From contig NZ_LSOF01000013.1 in assembly GCF_001592875.1 (NCBI RefSeq), forward strand, positions 1 through 64,000: a stretch of 64,000 nucleotides of DNA, read 5' to 3'. The DNA is from Pseudomonas sp. BMS12 (GTDB lineage Bacteria > Pseudomonadota > Gammaproteobacteria > Pseudomonadales > Pseudomonadaceae). Position 1 is the first letter of the stretch. The number at the start of each line of letters is the position of its first letter. Shown in pieces: positions 31,986 through 41,046 of the stretch. Under the pieces are notes generated by a model. It made no database searches. It worked only from the letters and a program-made list of their open reading frames with translations, and was not told where the DNA came from. A program made the position numbers and the translations under genes.

Positions 31986-33023
31986 CTAGTACTCCTCAGC
32001 GATGCGTTGCTTGGCGGTGCGCGGCGTTTCCCCGGTCCAGCGTTTGAAGGCGCGGCGGAAGTTGCGCACATCGCTGAAGCCGGTGGCGCAGGCCACGTCG
32101 ATCAGGCGGTTGTCGCGCTGGCCGAGCAGCTGCAGGGCGCGTGCGCGGCGCAGCTCGTCGATGATGCCGTGGTAGCTCAGGCCCGCGTCGCCGATGCGCC
32201 GGCGCAGGGTACGTTCGCTGAGGTTCAACTGGTTGGCCAGCTCGCTCAGCGACGGCGGTGTGCCGAGGTTCTTGCGCACCTCGCGCTCGATGGTTTCGAT
32301 CAGGTCGCTCAGCCCCTGCTCGTCACGTCGGGTTTCGTCCAGCAACTGGCAGGCCTCGGCGACGACATAGTCGTCGCGGGTGGGCAGCGGCAGTTCCAGC
32401 CAGCTGGCCGGGAACTGCATCAGATTGTGCTCGCCGTCGAAGCGCACGGGGCAACGGAACAGCTCGTCGTAGCGCTGCGCATGCGCTGGGCTGGGGTAGT
32501 GCACTTCGATACGCGTGGCGACCAGGTCCTGGCCGGTGAGGAAGCGCACGATGGCCAGGCTGCTGGAGAAGGCTTCCTCCAGGTAGAACACCATCACGTC
32601 CGGGTCGAAGAAGCGCGGTGTGGCATAGACCCGCGCCTGGTCCGCGATGACCTCCATGCGGTAGTCGAGCAGGCTGCCGATATGCCACTGGTAACGCAGC
32701 GCCAGTTGCAGCGCCGTGCCCAGGTCCGGGCAGGCCAGCATGGCCAGCCCCACCAGCCCCCAGGACACCGGTGTCTGCCGGCTGCCGACGGTCAGCCCCA
32801 GATCGCTGTCGCCCAGCAGTTGCCGGGCGCGGCGCAGCAGTTGATAGCTCTGGCGGAAGGACAGGCGGTAATCCGGCCGCTTCAGGTCTTCCGGGGAAAA
32901 GCCCAGGCCACGACACAGCAGGGCCGGATCATGGCCACGGGCGAGCGCGTATTGCAGCAGGAAGCGGGAAATCTGCGGCGGTGCCGAGGCTTCCGAATAG
33001 CGCGGGTCGACTATGGGTTTCAT
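31986..33023 (-). CDS. AraC-family transcriptional regulator
   Basis: A 345-residue regulator. The N-terminal 200 residues match the Arabinose_bd/OruR-type ligand domain (LGLTVGSRQTPVSWGLVGLAMLACPDLG region). The C-terminal domain (about 240-340) has two helix-turn-helix motifs (SLSELANQLNLSERTLRRRI and VACATGFSDVRNFRRAFKRW). It is divergent from the DUF1302/DUF1329 pair, which it probably controls. An AraC gene also lies beside the epimerase genes in P. aeruginosa, so the position is ancestral. Confidence 0.93.
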   Translation of the reverse strand: MKPIVDPRYSEASAPPQISRFLLQYALARGHDPALLCRGLGFSPEDLKRPDYRLSFRQSYQLLRRARQLLGDSDLGLTVGSRQTPVSWGLVGLAMLACPDLGTALQLALRYQWHIGSLLDYRMEVIADQARVYATPRFFDPDVMVFYLEEAFSSSLAIVRFLTGQDLVATRIEVHYPSPAHAQRYDELFRCPVRFDGEHNLMQFPASWLELPLPTRDDYVVAEACQLLDETRRDEQGLSDLIETIEREVRKNLGTPPSLSELANQLNLSERTLRRRIGDAGLSYHGIIDELRRARALQLLGQRDNRLIDVACATGFSDVRNFRRAFKRWTGETPRTAKQRIAEEY

Positions 33024-33122
33024 GCCTACTTCTACCTGCTGCTGGCGTCATTGCTGCCCGCAGTGTGCCGCAAACCTCGCGCGATGAATGTGTTTGCAAA
33101 TGTGACAGGCCTCTTGGGCCGT

Positions 33123-33167
33123 CTTTTTTGTCCGTTTTGGCCCCATGCCGGCTTTTTTGTTGCCGTT
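33123..33167 (+). promoter_or_regulatory. Repeated T-tract elements in the AraC/DUF1302 intergenic region
   Basis: CTTTTTTGT occurs at 33123-33131 and 33152-33160, each soon followed by CCGTT, 29 bases apart. GG-N10-GC at 33139-33152 also fits the bare spacing of a sigma54 promoter, with poor flanking matches. These are candidate AraC half-sites or promoter parts. The rest of 33024-33194 shows nothing else I recognise. Confidence 0.3.
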
Positions 33168-33194
33168 AATTTCAAGCGGACTCAGGAGGGGCGT

Positions 33195-35012
33195 ATGTCA
33201 CACAACAAAAGCAAGATGACATTGGCAATAGGTTTGGGACTGGGGATCAGCGGGGCGCAGGTGCAGGCCTTCGAGATAGATACCGGGCCCAATTTCACCA
33301 CGTCGCTGGAAAGCGTCGCCGAGTTCACCTCGGTGTACCGCACCAGTTCACCCGAGCGCATCGAGCGCGGTGGGCAGAACGTCTTCACCAACAACAACGA
33401 CGGCAGCGAGTACTACGACACCGGGTTCGTTTCCAACGAGTTCAAGCTGACCTCCGAGCTGCACGTGCGTACCGAGCAGGACGGACTGTTCGTGCGCGGC
33501 ACCGCTTGGTACGACACCCAGCTCATGGACAACGACCCCTCGGGGGATGCGTTCGCCACCCACAACACCGACAGCGACGAGCGCTATTCCTCGGATCTGG
33601 AAAACCGCGCCGGCCACCGCGCGCGCCTGCTCGACGCCTATCTCTACACCAACCGCTATGTCGGCGAGATGCCTTACAGCCTGCGGCTGGGCCGCCAGGT
33701 GATCAACTGGGGTGAGGGCATCTTCTACGCCGATGGTCTCAACGTGGTGAACCCGGTGGATATCGGCCGGGTGGTGCTGCCCAACGCCAGCTTCAAGGAC
33801 GCTCTGCTGCCGACCAACATGATCTCCGGGCAGCTTGGCCTGACCGACGCCTTCAATATCGAGGCCTTCTACGGCCTGGAGTGGAAAGGCCACGAGCTGA
33901 TTCCCACCGGCGCCTTCCTCAACAACCAGGACTACTTCGGCAAGGGCAGCAACGGGGTGCTGGTCGATCTGCGCGATCAACTGGGCATGCTGGGCTTACC
34001 GGCCGAGCTGGTGCCCGGACTCAATGGCGAGAATGGCCTTGTGGCCGGCGCCCGCTATGGCCGCGAGCACGATGCCCGCGACGACGGCCAGTTCGGTGTG
34101 GCCATGCGTTATCTGGCCGAGGACTGGAACAACACCGAGTTCAGCCTCTACTACCTCAACTACCACAGCAAGACGCCCTTCCTGCGTATCCAGAAGGGCC
34201 AATCCTTCGCCTGCAGCGCGGGCAGCGGTGGCGGCTTCGCCGGCCTCTGCGGCCTGGCCGGCATGCTCGGTGATCCGGCGCTGGTGGCACTGGCGGACGG
34301 CCTGGCTCTGCTCGACAGCACCTACTACGACTTCATCTACCCCGAGGACATCCGTCTGTTCGGCCTCAGCGTATCCGGCACGCTCGGTGACACCAGTGTT
34401 GCCGGCGAGCTGACCTATCGGCCCAACGCGCCGCTGGAGCCGGCGATGACCTATGAACTGGAGCAGATGGCCGAGGGTGCCCTGGGGGCCGGCGGGGCCA
34501 GCGGTGGCAGCATCGACCTGGGCGAGTTCGGCGACGGCTCGGCCAACGACCCGCGCCGTTCCATCGACCTGTACAAGCGCCACGAGCTCTACACCGGCTC
34601 GGTGTCGGCGATCCACAGCTTCGGCCCGGTGAGTGGGCTGGACGACCTGATGCTACTCGGCGAAGCGGCCTTCAACCATGTGCCGGGTAGCCTGCTGGAT
34701 ACGCCCAACTATGCCTACCTGGACTCCTTCGCCTGGGGCTATACGCTCAACGTTTCCGGCCTGATCCAGGACGTGACGCCGAACTTCGATCTGCTGCCGG
34801 CCATCACTTTCCGCCAGGACGTGTCGGGCACCTCGCCGGCGCTCAACGAGAACTTCATCCAGGGGCGCAAGTCCGCCACCCTCGAGCTGGGCGCCAAGTA
34901 CGGCCAGAAGCTGGCCGGCAAGCTCAGTTACACCTCGTTCTGGGGCGCGCGCAAGGACAACGCGCTGATTGATCGCGACCACGTCGCCCTCAACCTCTCC
35001 TACTCCTTCTGA
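33195..35012 (+). CDS. DUF1302 outer-membrane-type protein
   Basis: A 605-residue exported protein: signal peptide of about 29 residues, then a beta-rich body ending in the aromatic pattern HVALNLSYSF, typical of an outer-membrane barrel. DUF1302 hallmarks include SLRLGRQVINWGEGIFYADG. In Pseudomonas these proteins pair with DUF1329 proteins and are linked to uptake or export of hydrophobic compounds, without a proven mechanism. The frame is open from 31668; ATG 33195 follows AGGAGGGG, a very strong Shine-Dalgarno. Its stop overlaps an ATG of the next frame. Confidence 0.88.
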   Translation: MSHNKSKMTLAIGLGLGISGAQVQAFEIDTGPNFTTSLESVAEFTSVYRTSSPERIERGGQNVFTNNNDGSEYYDTGFVSNEFKLTSELHVRTEQDGLFVRGTAWYDTQLMDNDPSGDAFATHNTDSDERYSSDLENRAGHRARLLDAYLYTNRYVGEMPYSLRLGRQVINWGEGIFYADGLNVVNPVDIGRVVLPNASFKDALLPTNMISGQLGLTDAFNIEAFYGLEWKGHELIPTGAFLNNQDYFGKGSNGVLVDLRDQLGMLGLPAELVPGLNGENGLVAGARYGREHDARDDGQFGVAMRYLAEDWNNTEFSLYYLNYHSKTPFLRIQKGQSFACSAGSGGGFAGLCGLAGMLGDPALVALADGLALLDSTYYDFIYPEDIRLFGLSVSGTLGDTSVAGELTYRPNAPLEPAMTYELEQMAEGALGAGGASGGSIDLGEFGDGSANDPRRSIDLYKRHELYTGSVSAIHSFGPVSGLDDLMLLGEAAFNHVPGSLLDTPNYAYLDSFAWGYTLNVSGLIQDVTPNFDLLPAITFRQDVSGTSPALNENFIQGRKSATLELGAKYGQKLAGKLSYTSFWGARKDNALIDRDHVALNLSYSF

Positions 35013-35026
35013 TGGCAGGGATCACC

Positions 35027-36385
35027 ATGACCCGTACAGTTTTGTGTACTTCCGCAGTCCTGCTTGCCCTCGCGTTGCCCCTGACGGCACAGGCCAAGGT
35101 GAGCGCCGAACAGGCGGCGCAGCTGGGCACCACCCTCACGCCATTCGGCGCCGAGCGCCAGGGCGATGCGGCCAAGGGCATTGCCGAGTGGACTGGCGGC
35201 CTGAGCCAGGTGCCGGCCGGTTATGCCGGCCCGGGCAGCTTCCATGTCGACCCCTTCGCCGGCGAGCAGCCGTTGCGGGTGATCGACGCGCAGAACATGG
35301 GGGCCGACGAGGCCAGCCTCAGCCCCGGCGTGAAGGCCCTGCTCAAGACCTACCCACAGACGTTCAAGCTGCCGGTCTACCCCAGCCACCGCAGCTTCGC
35401 CGCGCCGCCGGAAATCTACGCCAATACCCGGCGCAACGCCGAACAGGCGACCCTGGCCGACGGTGGCAATGGCCTGGTGGGCGCCTATGCCGGTATCCCT
35501 TTCCCGATCCCGGCCGATGGCCGCGAGGCGATCTGGAATCACATCGCCCGCTGGCAGGGGCGCTATATCGACGAGGTCGCCATCACCGCCCAGGTCACGG
35601 CCAGCGGCAGTTATTCGATTCTGCGTGAGCGCATCCAGCTGCTGTCCAACTACTACCACCCGCAGAAGGACGCCGGCAGCCTGGACAATCAGCTCTACTA
35701 CTTCGCCAGCGAACTGTTGCCGCCCTCGCGCGATGTCGGTCGCGCCCTGCTGGTGCACGAGCCCATCGACCAGGTCGCCGAGCCGCGCGCCGCCTGGATC
35801 TACAACCCCGGCCAGCGCCGCGTGCGGCGCGCCCCGACGCTGGCCTACGACACGCCGATCGACGGCATCTACGCCGACGATACCGACATGTACAACGGTG
35901 CCACCGACCGCTACGACTGGAAGCTGCTCGGCAAGCAGGCGTTGCTGGTGCCTTACCACAACTACGCCATGGAACAGCCGGGGCGGGCGCTGGACGAGTT
36001 GGTCAAGCCGGGCCATCTCAACCCCGAGCTGACCCGCTGGGAGATGCACCGCGTATGGGTGGTCGAGGCCACCTTGCGGCCGGGCCAGCGCCATGTGCAC
36101 GCCAAGCGCCGCTTCTACCTGGACGAGGACAGCTGGTACGCCCTGATGGTGGAAAACTACGATGCCCGAGGCGAGCTGTGGCACGTCAACCTGGCCTTCA
36201 GCAAGAACGCCTACGAGGTGCCCACCATTGCGCCGGTCAACCTGGTATTCCACGACCTGATCGCGCGCAGCTACACCGCCATCGGCCTGCGCAACAACGA
36301 GAAGGCGCCGCGTCAGTTCCTGCTGGCCGCGCCGCCGGAAAACTACTTCACCCCGGCGAGCCTGCGCCGCAAGGGTACTCAGTAG
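35027..36385 (+). CDS. DUF1329 exported protein
   Basis: A 452-residue protein with a signal peptide (MTRTVLCTSAVLLALALPLT) and the DUF1329 opening KVSAEQAAQLGTTLTPFGAER. The family resembles lipoprotein-carrier folds and works with DUF1302 proteins; its ligand is unknown. An in-frame ATG at 35012 overlaps the previous stop, but ATG 35027, after CAGGGATCACC, begins the signal peptide and is used. It lies 14 bases after the DUF1302 gene. Confidence 0.88.
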   Translation: MTRTVLCTSAVLLALALPLTAQAKVSAEQAAQLGTTLTPFGAERQGDAAKGIAEWTGGLSQVPAGYAGPGSFHVDPFAGEQPLRVIDAQNMGADEASLSPGVKALLKTYPQTFKLPVYPSHRSFAAPPEIYANTRRNAEQATLADGGNGLVGAYAGIPFPIPADGREAIWNHIARWQGRYIDEVAITAQVTASGSYSILRERIQLLSNYYHPQKDAGSLDNQLYYFASELLPPSRDVGRALLVHEPIDQVAEPRAAWIYNPGQRRVRRAPTLAYDTPIDGIYADDTDMYNGATDRYDWKLLGKQALLVPYHNYAMEQPGRALDELVKPGHLNPELTRWEMHRVWVVEATLRPGQRHVHAKRRFYLDEDSWYALMVENYDARGELWHVNLAFSKNAYEVPTIAPVNLVFHDLIARSYTAIGLRNNEKAPRQFLLAAPPENYFTPASLRRKGTQ

Positions 36386-36531
36386 CGTCAGCGCCGGGGC
36401 CTGCGCCGCGCATCCTCGGCCGCGCGGGCCTCCGGTAGTGACGAGCCGGCGCGAAACCCGCAGAATGGCCACTTTCGCCCGGCACCACGGCTGCCGGGCC
36501 TTCGTCGGTCTTTCGGGTCTCGTTCTGAACT

Positions 36532-37416
36532 ATGCGAATGCGGTTGTTGTTGCTGGGTGGGGGTAATGCCCTGGGTCAGGCGCTGGTGCGTCAGGGCGCC
36601 GAAGAGGACATCGGCTTCCTCGCCCCGCGCCCGCCGGAAAGCGGCTGGGACGCTGCCAGTCTCACCCAGTTGCTCGACGAGACCCGCCCCGATGCGCTGA
36701 TCAACCTGGCCTACTACCAGGACTGGTTCCAGGCCGAGGGCTTCGACGAGCCGCGCTTCGCCCAGCAGGAACGCGCGGTGGAGCGCCTCGCCGAGCTCTG
36801 CCAGCACCATGACATCCTGCTGCTGCAACCCTCCAGCTACCGCGTATTCGACGGCTCGCGCGCCACCGCCTACAGCGAGAAGGACGAGCCGGTGCCGCTC
36901 GGCCTGCGCGGCCAGGCCCTGCTGCGTATCGAACAATGCGTGCGGGCCAGCTGCCCGCGACATGTGCTGCTGCGTTTCGGCTGGCTGCTGGATGACAGCG
37001 CCGAGGGCGTGCTCGGGCGCTTCCTGCAGCGTGCCGAGCGGGAGCAGGAATTGCTGATGGCCGATGACCGGCGTGGCAACCCGACCCCGGTCGACGATGC
37101 CGCGCGGGTGATCCTCGCGGTGCTCAAGCAGCTGGACTGCGCCAGCCCGCTGTGGGGCATCTACCATTACGGCGGCCATGAGGCCACCACGCCGCTGGCC
37201 CTGGGCCAGGCGATCCTTGGCGAGGCGCGCGGCCTGCATCCGCTCAAGGTGCAGGAAGTCGGCGCCCAGGCCCACGCCGCCCGTGCCGACGCCGCGGATG
37301 AGCCGCAGCATGCGGTGCTGGCCTGCAAGAAGATCATGCACACCTTCGGCATCAAGCCCCGGGCCTGGCGCGCTGGCCTGCCGGCACTGCTGGACCGCTA
37401 CTACCGACATGCCTGA
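36532..37416 (+). CDS. RmlD-like NAD(P)-binding protein lacking catalytic Tyr/Lys
   Basis: A 294-residue extended-SDR protein of the dTDP-4-dehydrorhamnose reductase type. The Rossmann start LLLLGGGNALGQAL is present, as is the RmlD-like SSYRVFDGSRATAYSEKDEP. Where active enzymes have a YGxSK motif, this one has RGQAL (in PLGLRGQALLRIEQ), so the catalytic Tyr and Lys are missing. It may bind a nucleotide sugar or its partner without catalysis. It overlaps the epimerase frame, is co-transcribed with it and has a P. aeruginosa counterpart at the same place. A CCCGGCA/TGCCGGG hairpin (36476-36496) lies upstream. Confidence 0.8.
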   Translation: MRMRLLLLGGGNALGQALVRQGAEEDIGFLAPRPPESGWDAASLTQLLDETRPDALINLAYYQDWFQAEGFDEPRFAQQERAVERLAELCQHHDILLLQPSSYRVFDGSRATAYSEKDEPVPLGLRGQALLRIEQCVRASCPRHVLLRFGWLLDDSAEGVLGRFLQRAEREQELLMADDRRGNPTPVDDAARVILAVLKQLDCASPLWGIYHYGGHEATTPLALGQAILGEARGLHPLKVQEVGAQAHAARADAADEPQHAVLACKKIMHTFGIKPRAWRAGLPALLDRYYRHA

Positions 37417-37423
37417 GAAACCC

Positions 37424-38353
37424 ATGAGCGACTCCCCGATTCTGGTCACCGGCGGCGCCGGCTTCATCGGCTCGCACCTGTGCGATGCCCTGCTGGCCGC
37501 CGGCTACCGCGTACGGGTGCTGGACAACCTGTCGACCGGCCAGCGCGGCAACCTGCCGCTGCACGATCCGCGCGTCGAACTGATCGAAGGCGATGTGGCC
37601 GATGCCGCCCTGGTACGCCGCGCCGTGGCCGGCTGCCAGGCCGTGGCGCATCTGGCCGCGGTGGCCTCGGTGCAGGCCTCGGTGGACGATCCGGTGAGCA
37701 CCCACCAGAGCAACTTCATCGGCACCCTGAATATCTGCGAGGCGATGCGCGAAGCCGGCGTGCGCCGCGTGCTGTTCGCCTCCAGCGCCGCCATCTACGG
37801 TAACAACGGCGAAGGCGTGGCGGTGACCGAAGACACGCCCAAGGCGCCACTGACACCCTATGCGGCGGACAAGCTGGCCAGCGAGCAATACCTGGACTTC
37901 TATCGTCGCGAGCATGGCTTCACGCCGGCGATCTTCCGCTTCTTCAACATCTACGGTCCGCGCCAGGATCCGTCCTCGCCCTATTCCGGGGTGATCAGCA
38001 TCTTCACCGAACGAGCCCTGGCCGGTGCGCCGATCAAGGTCTTCGGCGATGGCGAGCAGACCCGCGACTTTTTCTATATCGCCGACCTGGTACCGCTGCT
38101 GGTGCAGGGGCTGACGGCCGATGAGGTGGCGCCGGAGGCGGTGAACGTCGGGCACAACCAGTCGATCAGCCTCAATCAGCTGCTGGCGGCCATTCGCCAG
38201 GTGCTCGGTGATCTGCCCGCGGTGACCTACGGCGAGGCCCGCCCCGGCGATATCCGCCATTCGAAAGCGGACAACAGCCGGCTGTGCCAGCGCTACCAGG
38301 TACCCCCCGCCACCCCGCTGCAGGAAGGCCTGGCGCGCCTGCTCGGGCGCTGA
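37424..38353 (+). CDS. NAD-dependent nucleotide-sugar epimerase/dehydratase
   Basis: A 309-residue extended SDR of the UDP-glucose 4-epimerase group. Cofactor motif TGGAGFIGSH is near the N-terminus, the SSAAIYG serine strand is in place and the active-site YAADK (Tyr, Lys) is intact. The substrate-binding RFFNIYGPRQDP is typical. It probably supplies a sugar for surface polysaccharide, though no glycosyltransferase is nearby. The frame allows ATG 37409; ATG 37424 is used because the conserved N-terminus MSDSPILVTGG begins there. Confidence 0.88.
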   Translation: MSDSPILVTGGAGFIGSHLCDALLAAGYRVRVLDNLSTGQRGNLPLHDPRVELIEGDVADAALVRRAVAGCQAVAHLAAVASVQASVDDPVSTHQSNFIGTLNICEAMREAGVRRVLFASSAAIYGNNGEGVAVTEDTPKAPLTPYAADKLASEQYLDFYRREHGFTPAIFRFFNIYGPRQDPSSPYSGVISIFTERALAGAPIKVFGDGEQTRDFFYIADLVPLLVQGLTADEVAPEAVNVGHNQSISLNQLLAAIRQVLGDLPAVTYGEARPGDIRHSKADNSRLCQRYQVPPATPLQEGLARLLGR

Positions 38354-38366
38354 GCCGAAGGAAATG

Positions 38367-38394
38367 AAAAAGCCCCGCGAATGCGGGGCTTTTT
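38367..38394. terminator. Bidirectional terminator between epimerase gene and oprG
   Basis: A perfect 12-bp stem AAAAAGCCCCGC / GCGGGGCTTTTT, loop GAAT. The same stem as the katG/uvrA terminator. Confidence 0.92.
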
Positions 38395-38445
38395 GTTGGT
38401 TGGCATGGGTGCTGCGCCTGGGCAAGCGCAGCAGAGGTGGGTGTC

Positions 38446-39132
38446 CTAGAACTTGTAACCCAGACCGACCATGTAGACGTAGGGGTCGACATCCACGTCC
38501 ACTTTCACCTCACGGCCGCCGAAGCTGGTGGTGCCGGTGGTGTCGATGTCGATGTAGCGTACCTGGGCGTTGAGCATGATGTTGTCGGTCAGCATGTAGT
38601 CCATGCCGATCTGTGCGGCCAGGCCCCAGGAGTCGTCCATGTCCAGCCCGCTGAAGCCCTTGTCTTCGGCCTCGCTGGAGAGCTCGGTGTCGAAGAACCA
38701 GGTGTAGTTGATGCCGGCGCCGAGGTAGGGCTGGAAGGCCGAGCTGGCGTCCATCGGGTAGTAGACGACGCTCAGGGTCGGCGGCAGGTGCTTGAGCTCG
38801 CCGAGCTTGCCGTTGAGGCCGGCGAAGGCGCCGGGCATGCCGGCAACTCCGACATCATGGCTGAACGGGGTGGCGGCCAGCAGTTCGACGCCGACGTGGT
38901 CGGTGACCATGTAGGCGAAGTTCAGGCCCAGCTGGGTGTCGCTATCCAGGGTCGCCTTGGTGCCCGCCACGTCGGTGCCGAGTGCGCCGACCCAGATGTC
39001 GCTGCTGCTCTCGTGCGGGTCGACGGTGATGGCGCCAGCGCGGACGATGATGTCGCCGGCCTTGTGGGCCTGGGCCAGCGGAGCGACCAGGGCGAGGGCC
39101 AGCAGGGAAGTGGCGAACAGGGATGTCTTCAT
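38446..39132 (-). CDS. oprG: Outer membrane protein OprG (OmpW family)
   Basis: A 228-residue eight-stranded barrel: signal peptide MKTSLFATSLLALALVAPLAQA, then HKAGDIIVRAGAITVDPHES and the terminal YVYMVGLGYKF. OprG/OmpW proteins form narrow hydrophobic-lined channels for small hydrophobic molecules or amino acids. It converges on the epimerase gene, as in P. aeruginosa. An ANR-like box and a -10 at the right distance upstream imply low-oxygen control. Confidence 0.95.
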   Translation of the reverse strand: MKTSLFATSLLALALVAPLAQAHKAGDIIVRAGAITVDPHESSSDIWVGALGTDVAGTKATLDSDTQLGLNFAYMVTDHVGVELLAATPFSHDVGVAGMPGAFAGLNGKLGELKHLPPTLSVVYYPMDASSAFQPYLGAGINYTWFFDTELSSEAEDKGFSGLDMDDSWGLAAQIGMDYMLTDNIMLNAQVRYIDIDTTGTTSFGGREVKVDVDVDPYVYMVGLGYKF

Positions 39133-39176
39133 GATGTGCTCCGAGGAGAGTCAGCAGTTTGTATTGGCTGACTGCG

Positions 39177-39217
39177 ATCTTAGGGAGCACGGCTGGACGC
39201 CTGTTGATCCAGCTCAA
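39177..39217 (-). promoter_or_regulatory. ANR/FNR box and -10 of oprG
   Basis: On the minus strand TTGAG-CTGG-ATCAA (39217-39204) matches the ANR consensus TTGAT-N4-ATCAA at nine of ten positions. The -10 TAAGAT is at 39182-39177, which puts the start near 39170 and the box centre close to -41, the class II activator position. Confidence 0.75.
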
Positions 39218-39260
39218 TATGCGGGTGGGTGCAGGTGCGGCAATCCGGCGCACCCCTGTT

Positions 39261-39773
39261 TTACATCTCGTAGGGGTAGATCTTCTCGGCGGCCATGCTG
39301 TAGCCGGCCTCGGCCAGCTCGCTGCTGCTCGCCTCGACCCGGATCGGGCCTTCGATCCAGAACGGCTGGTACAGCGCATCGAGCAGCACGCCCAGCTCGC
39401 TGGTGACATGCACGATCTGGTTCGACGGCGGCGGCGGTACATGGATGCAGGCGCCGAAGTAGGGCACGAAGAGGAACTCGGTCACCCGGCCTTCCTCGGT
39501 CACGTCCAGCGGCACTATGTAACCGGGCAGTTTGACCTGGGCCTGGTCCAGGCTCTGCACCACCGGCGCGGCCGGTGACTGCTGCTGGGCGGCCGGGGCG
39601 CTTTCGGCGGCCAGCGCATCGGCCAGTTGCGAGAGGTCGTGCATGGGCGCCTGCTGGGCTTCCTGCGGCGGCGCATCGGCGGGGATCAGCTCGCTCCAGG
39701 TCAGCTCGCGAGGCTCGGCGGCCCAGAGTGGCGTGACGCAGCTCAGCAGAAGGGCGAACAGCAGGTGACGCAT
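39261..39773 (-). CDS. DUF3299 exported protein of the zinc operon
   Basis: A 170-residue protein with a signal peptide (MRHLLFALLLSCVTPLWAAE), a Gln/Ala/Pro-rich linker and a DUF3299 domain (LPGYIVPLDVTEEGRVTEF, then VPYFGACIHVPPPPSNQIV). The Cys and His in GACIH could bind metal. The open frame continues upstream into the permease gene; ATG 39773 after GTGAGG is the signal-peptide start. It is the last gene of a DUF2796-ATPase-permease-DUF3299 operon known in P. aeruginosa as a zinc-starvation locus. Its exact job is not known. Confidence 0.85.
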   Translation of the reverse strand: MRHLLFALLLSCVTPLWAAEPRELTWSELIPADAPPQEAQQAPMHDLSQLADALAAESAPAAQQQSPAAPVVQSLDQAQVKLPGYIVPLDVTEEGRVTEFLFVPYFGACIHVPPPPSNQIVHVTSELGVLLDALYQPFWIEGPIRVEASSSELAEAGYSMAAEKIYPYEM

Positions 39774-39781
39774 GGGCAACC

Positions 39782-41044
39782 TCACAAACGAATGGACAGG
39801 CCGTCGGCCAGCGATTGCCGATAGGCGCGCCAGGCAGGCACGGTGCCCATCAGCAGGGCGGCGCCCAGAATACCCGCGAGCAGGCTCCACTCATAGGCGC
39901 TCGGCAGCGCCAGCGGCAGATACAGACCGTACTGCGCCTGCACCCAGCCCTGGCTGGCGCCGATGCCGAGGTACAGCAGCGCCAGGCCCAGCGCCGCGCC
40001 GGCCAGGGCCAGCACCAGCGCCTCCAGCACCAGCAGGCCGGCGATATGCCAGGGCCGTGCGCCCACCGAGCGCAGGATGGCCATCTCGCGGCGGCGTTCG
40101 TTGAGGCTGGTGAGGATGGCCGTGAGCATGCCGATCAGACCGGTCAGCACGACGAACAGCGAGACCACGAACAGTGCCTTCTCCGCCGTACCCATCAGGC
40201 TCCACAGCTCCTGCAGGGCCACGCCGGGGAGAATCGCCAGCAGCGGCTCGCCACGGTATTCGTTGACCTGACGCTGTACGGTGAAGGTGGCGATCTTGCT
40301 CTTCAGGCCCAGCAGAACTGCCGTGATGGCCTTGGGTTGCAGGTGCATGGCGCGCGCCTGCTCGGCACTGACCTTGCCGGCGCCACGGGCCGGAGCGCCG
40401 TTCTGCCAGTCCACGTGCAGTGCCTCCATGCCTTCCAGCGAGATGTGCAGGGTACGGTCCACCGGCGTACCGGTGCGCGCGAGGATGCCGACCACGGTGA
40501 ACGGCTTGTCGTCGTGCTGGGTCAGGCTGATGGTGCTGACGCCATGGGCCAGGACGATCTTGTCACCGAGCTTGTAGTGCAGGGCCTCGGCCACCTCGGC
40601 GCCGAGCACCACCTCGAACAGGTCGGCGAACGGCTTGCCCTGGGCCAGCTGCAGCGTTTGCGCGCGACCGTAGCGGTAGTGCTCGAAGTAGCCGCTATCG
40701 GTACCCAGCACCCGGTAACCGCGATGCGAGTCACCCAGCGACAGCGGGATGGCCCATTTGAGCTGGGGGCTGTGGGCCAGGGTTTCGAAGCTGTCCCAGC
40801 GGATGTTGTTGGTGGCGTTGCCGATGCGGAACACCGAGTACAGCAGCAGGTTCACGCTGCCGGAACGGGCACCGACGATCAGGTCGGTGCCGCTGATGGT
40901 ACTGGCGAAACTGGCTCGCGCCTCGGTGCGCACGCGCTCGACGGCCAGTAGCAGGCACACCGAGAGGGCGATGGCGAACACCGTGAGCAGGGCGGTAAAG
41001 CGGCGGTTGGCCAGGCTGGCCAAGGCGATACGGATCAGGTGCAT
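39782..41044 (-). CDS. ABC transporter permease, MacB/FtsX type
   Basis: A 420-residue permease with an N-terminal membrane segment (about 14-34), a large periplasmic MacB_PCD-like domain (about 35-260) and three C-terminal segments of the FtsX domain (about 285-410) with the coupling motif ERRREMAILRSVGARPW. Such permeases usually move envelope lipoproteins or act as mechanotransducers rather than import solutes. It pairs with the ATPase at 41313. A MITE-like insert of 265 bp now separates it from that gene; before insertion the gap was one base. Ribosome binding may now depend on the insert's end. Confidence 0.92.
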   Translation of the reverse strand: MHLIRIALASLANRRFTALLTVFAIALSVCLLLAVERVRTEARASFASTISGTDLIVGARSGSVNLLLYSVFRIGNATNNIRWDSFETLAHSPQLKWAIPLSLGDSHRGYRVLGTDSGYFEHYRYGRAQTLQLAQGKPFADLFEVVLGAEVAEALHYKLGDKIVLAHGVSTISLTQHDDKPFTVVGILARTGTPVDRTLHISLEGMEALHVDWQNGAPARGAGKVSAEQARAMHLQPKAITAVLLGLKSKIATFTVQRQVNEYRGEPLLAILPGVALQELWSLMGTAEKALFVVSLFVVLTGLIGMLTAILTSLNERRREMAILRSVGARPWHIAGLLVLEALVLALAGAALGLALLYLGIGASQGWVQAQYGLYLPLALPSAYEWSLLAGILGAALLMGTVPAWRAYRQSLADGLSIRL

Positions 41045-41046
41045 GT

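Noticed and set aside
31668..33194. Possible 1114-residue fusion protein upstream of the DUF1302 gene
   Set aside because: The extension overlaps the PLP-fold gene and the AraC gene. A signal peptide and AGGAGGGG at 33195 mark the true start.
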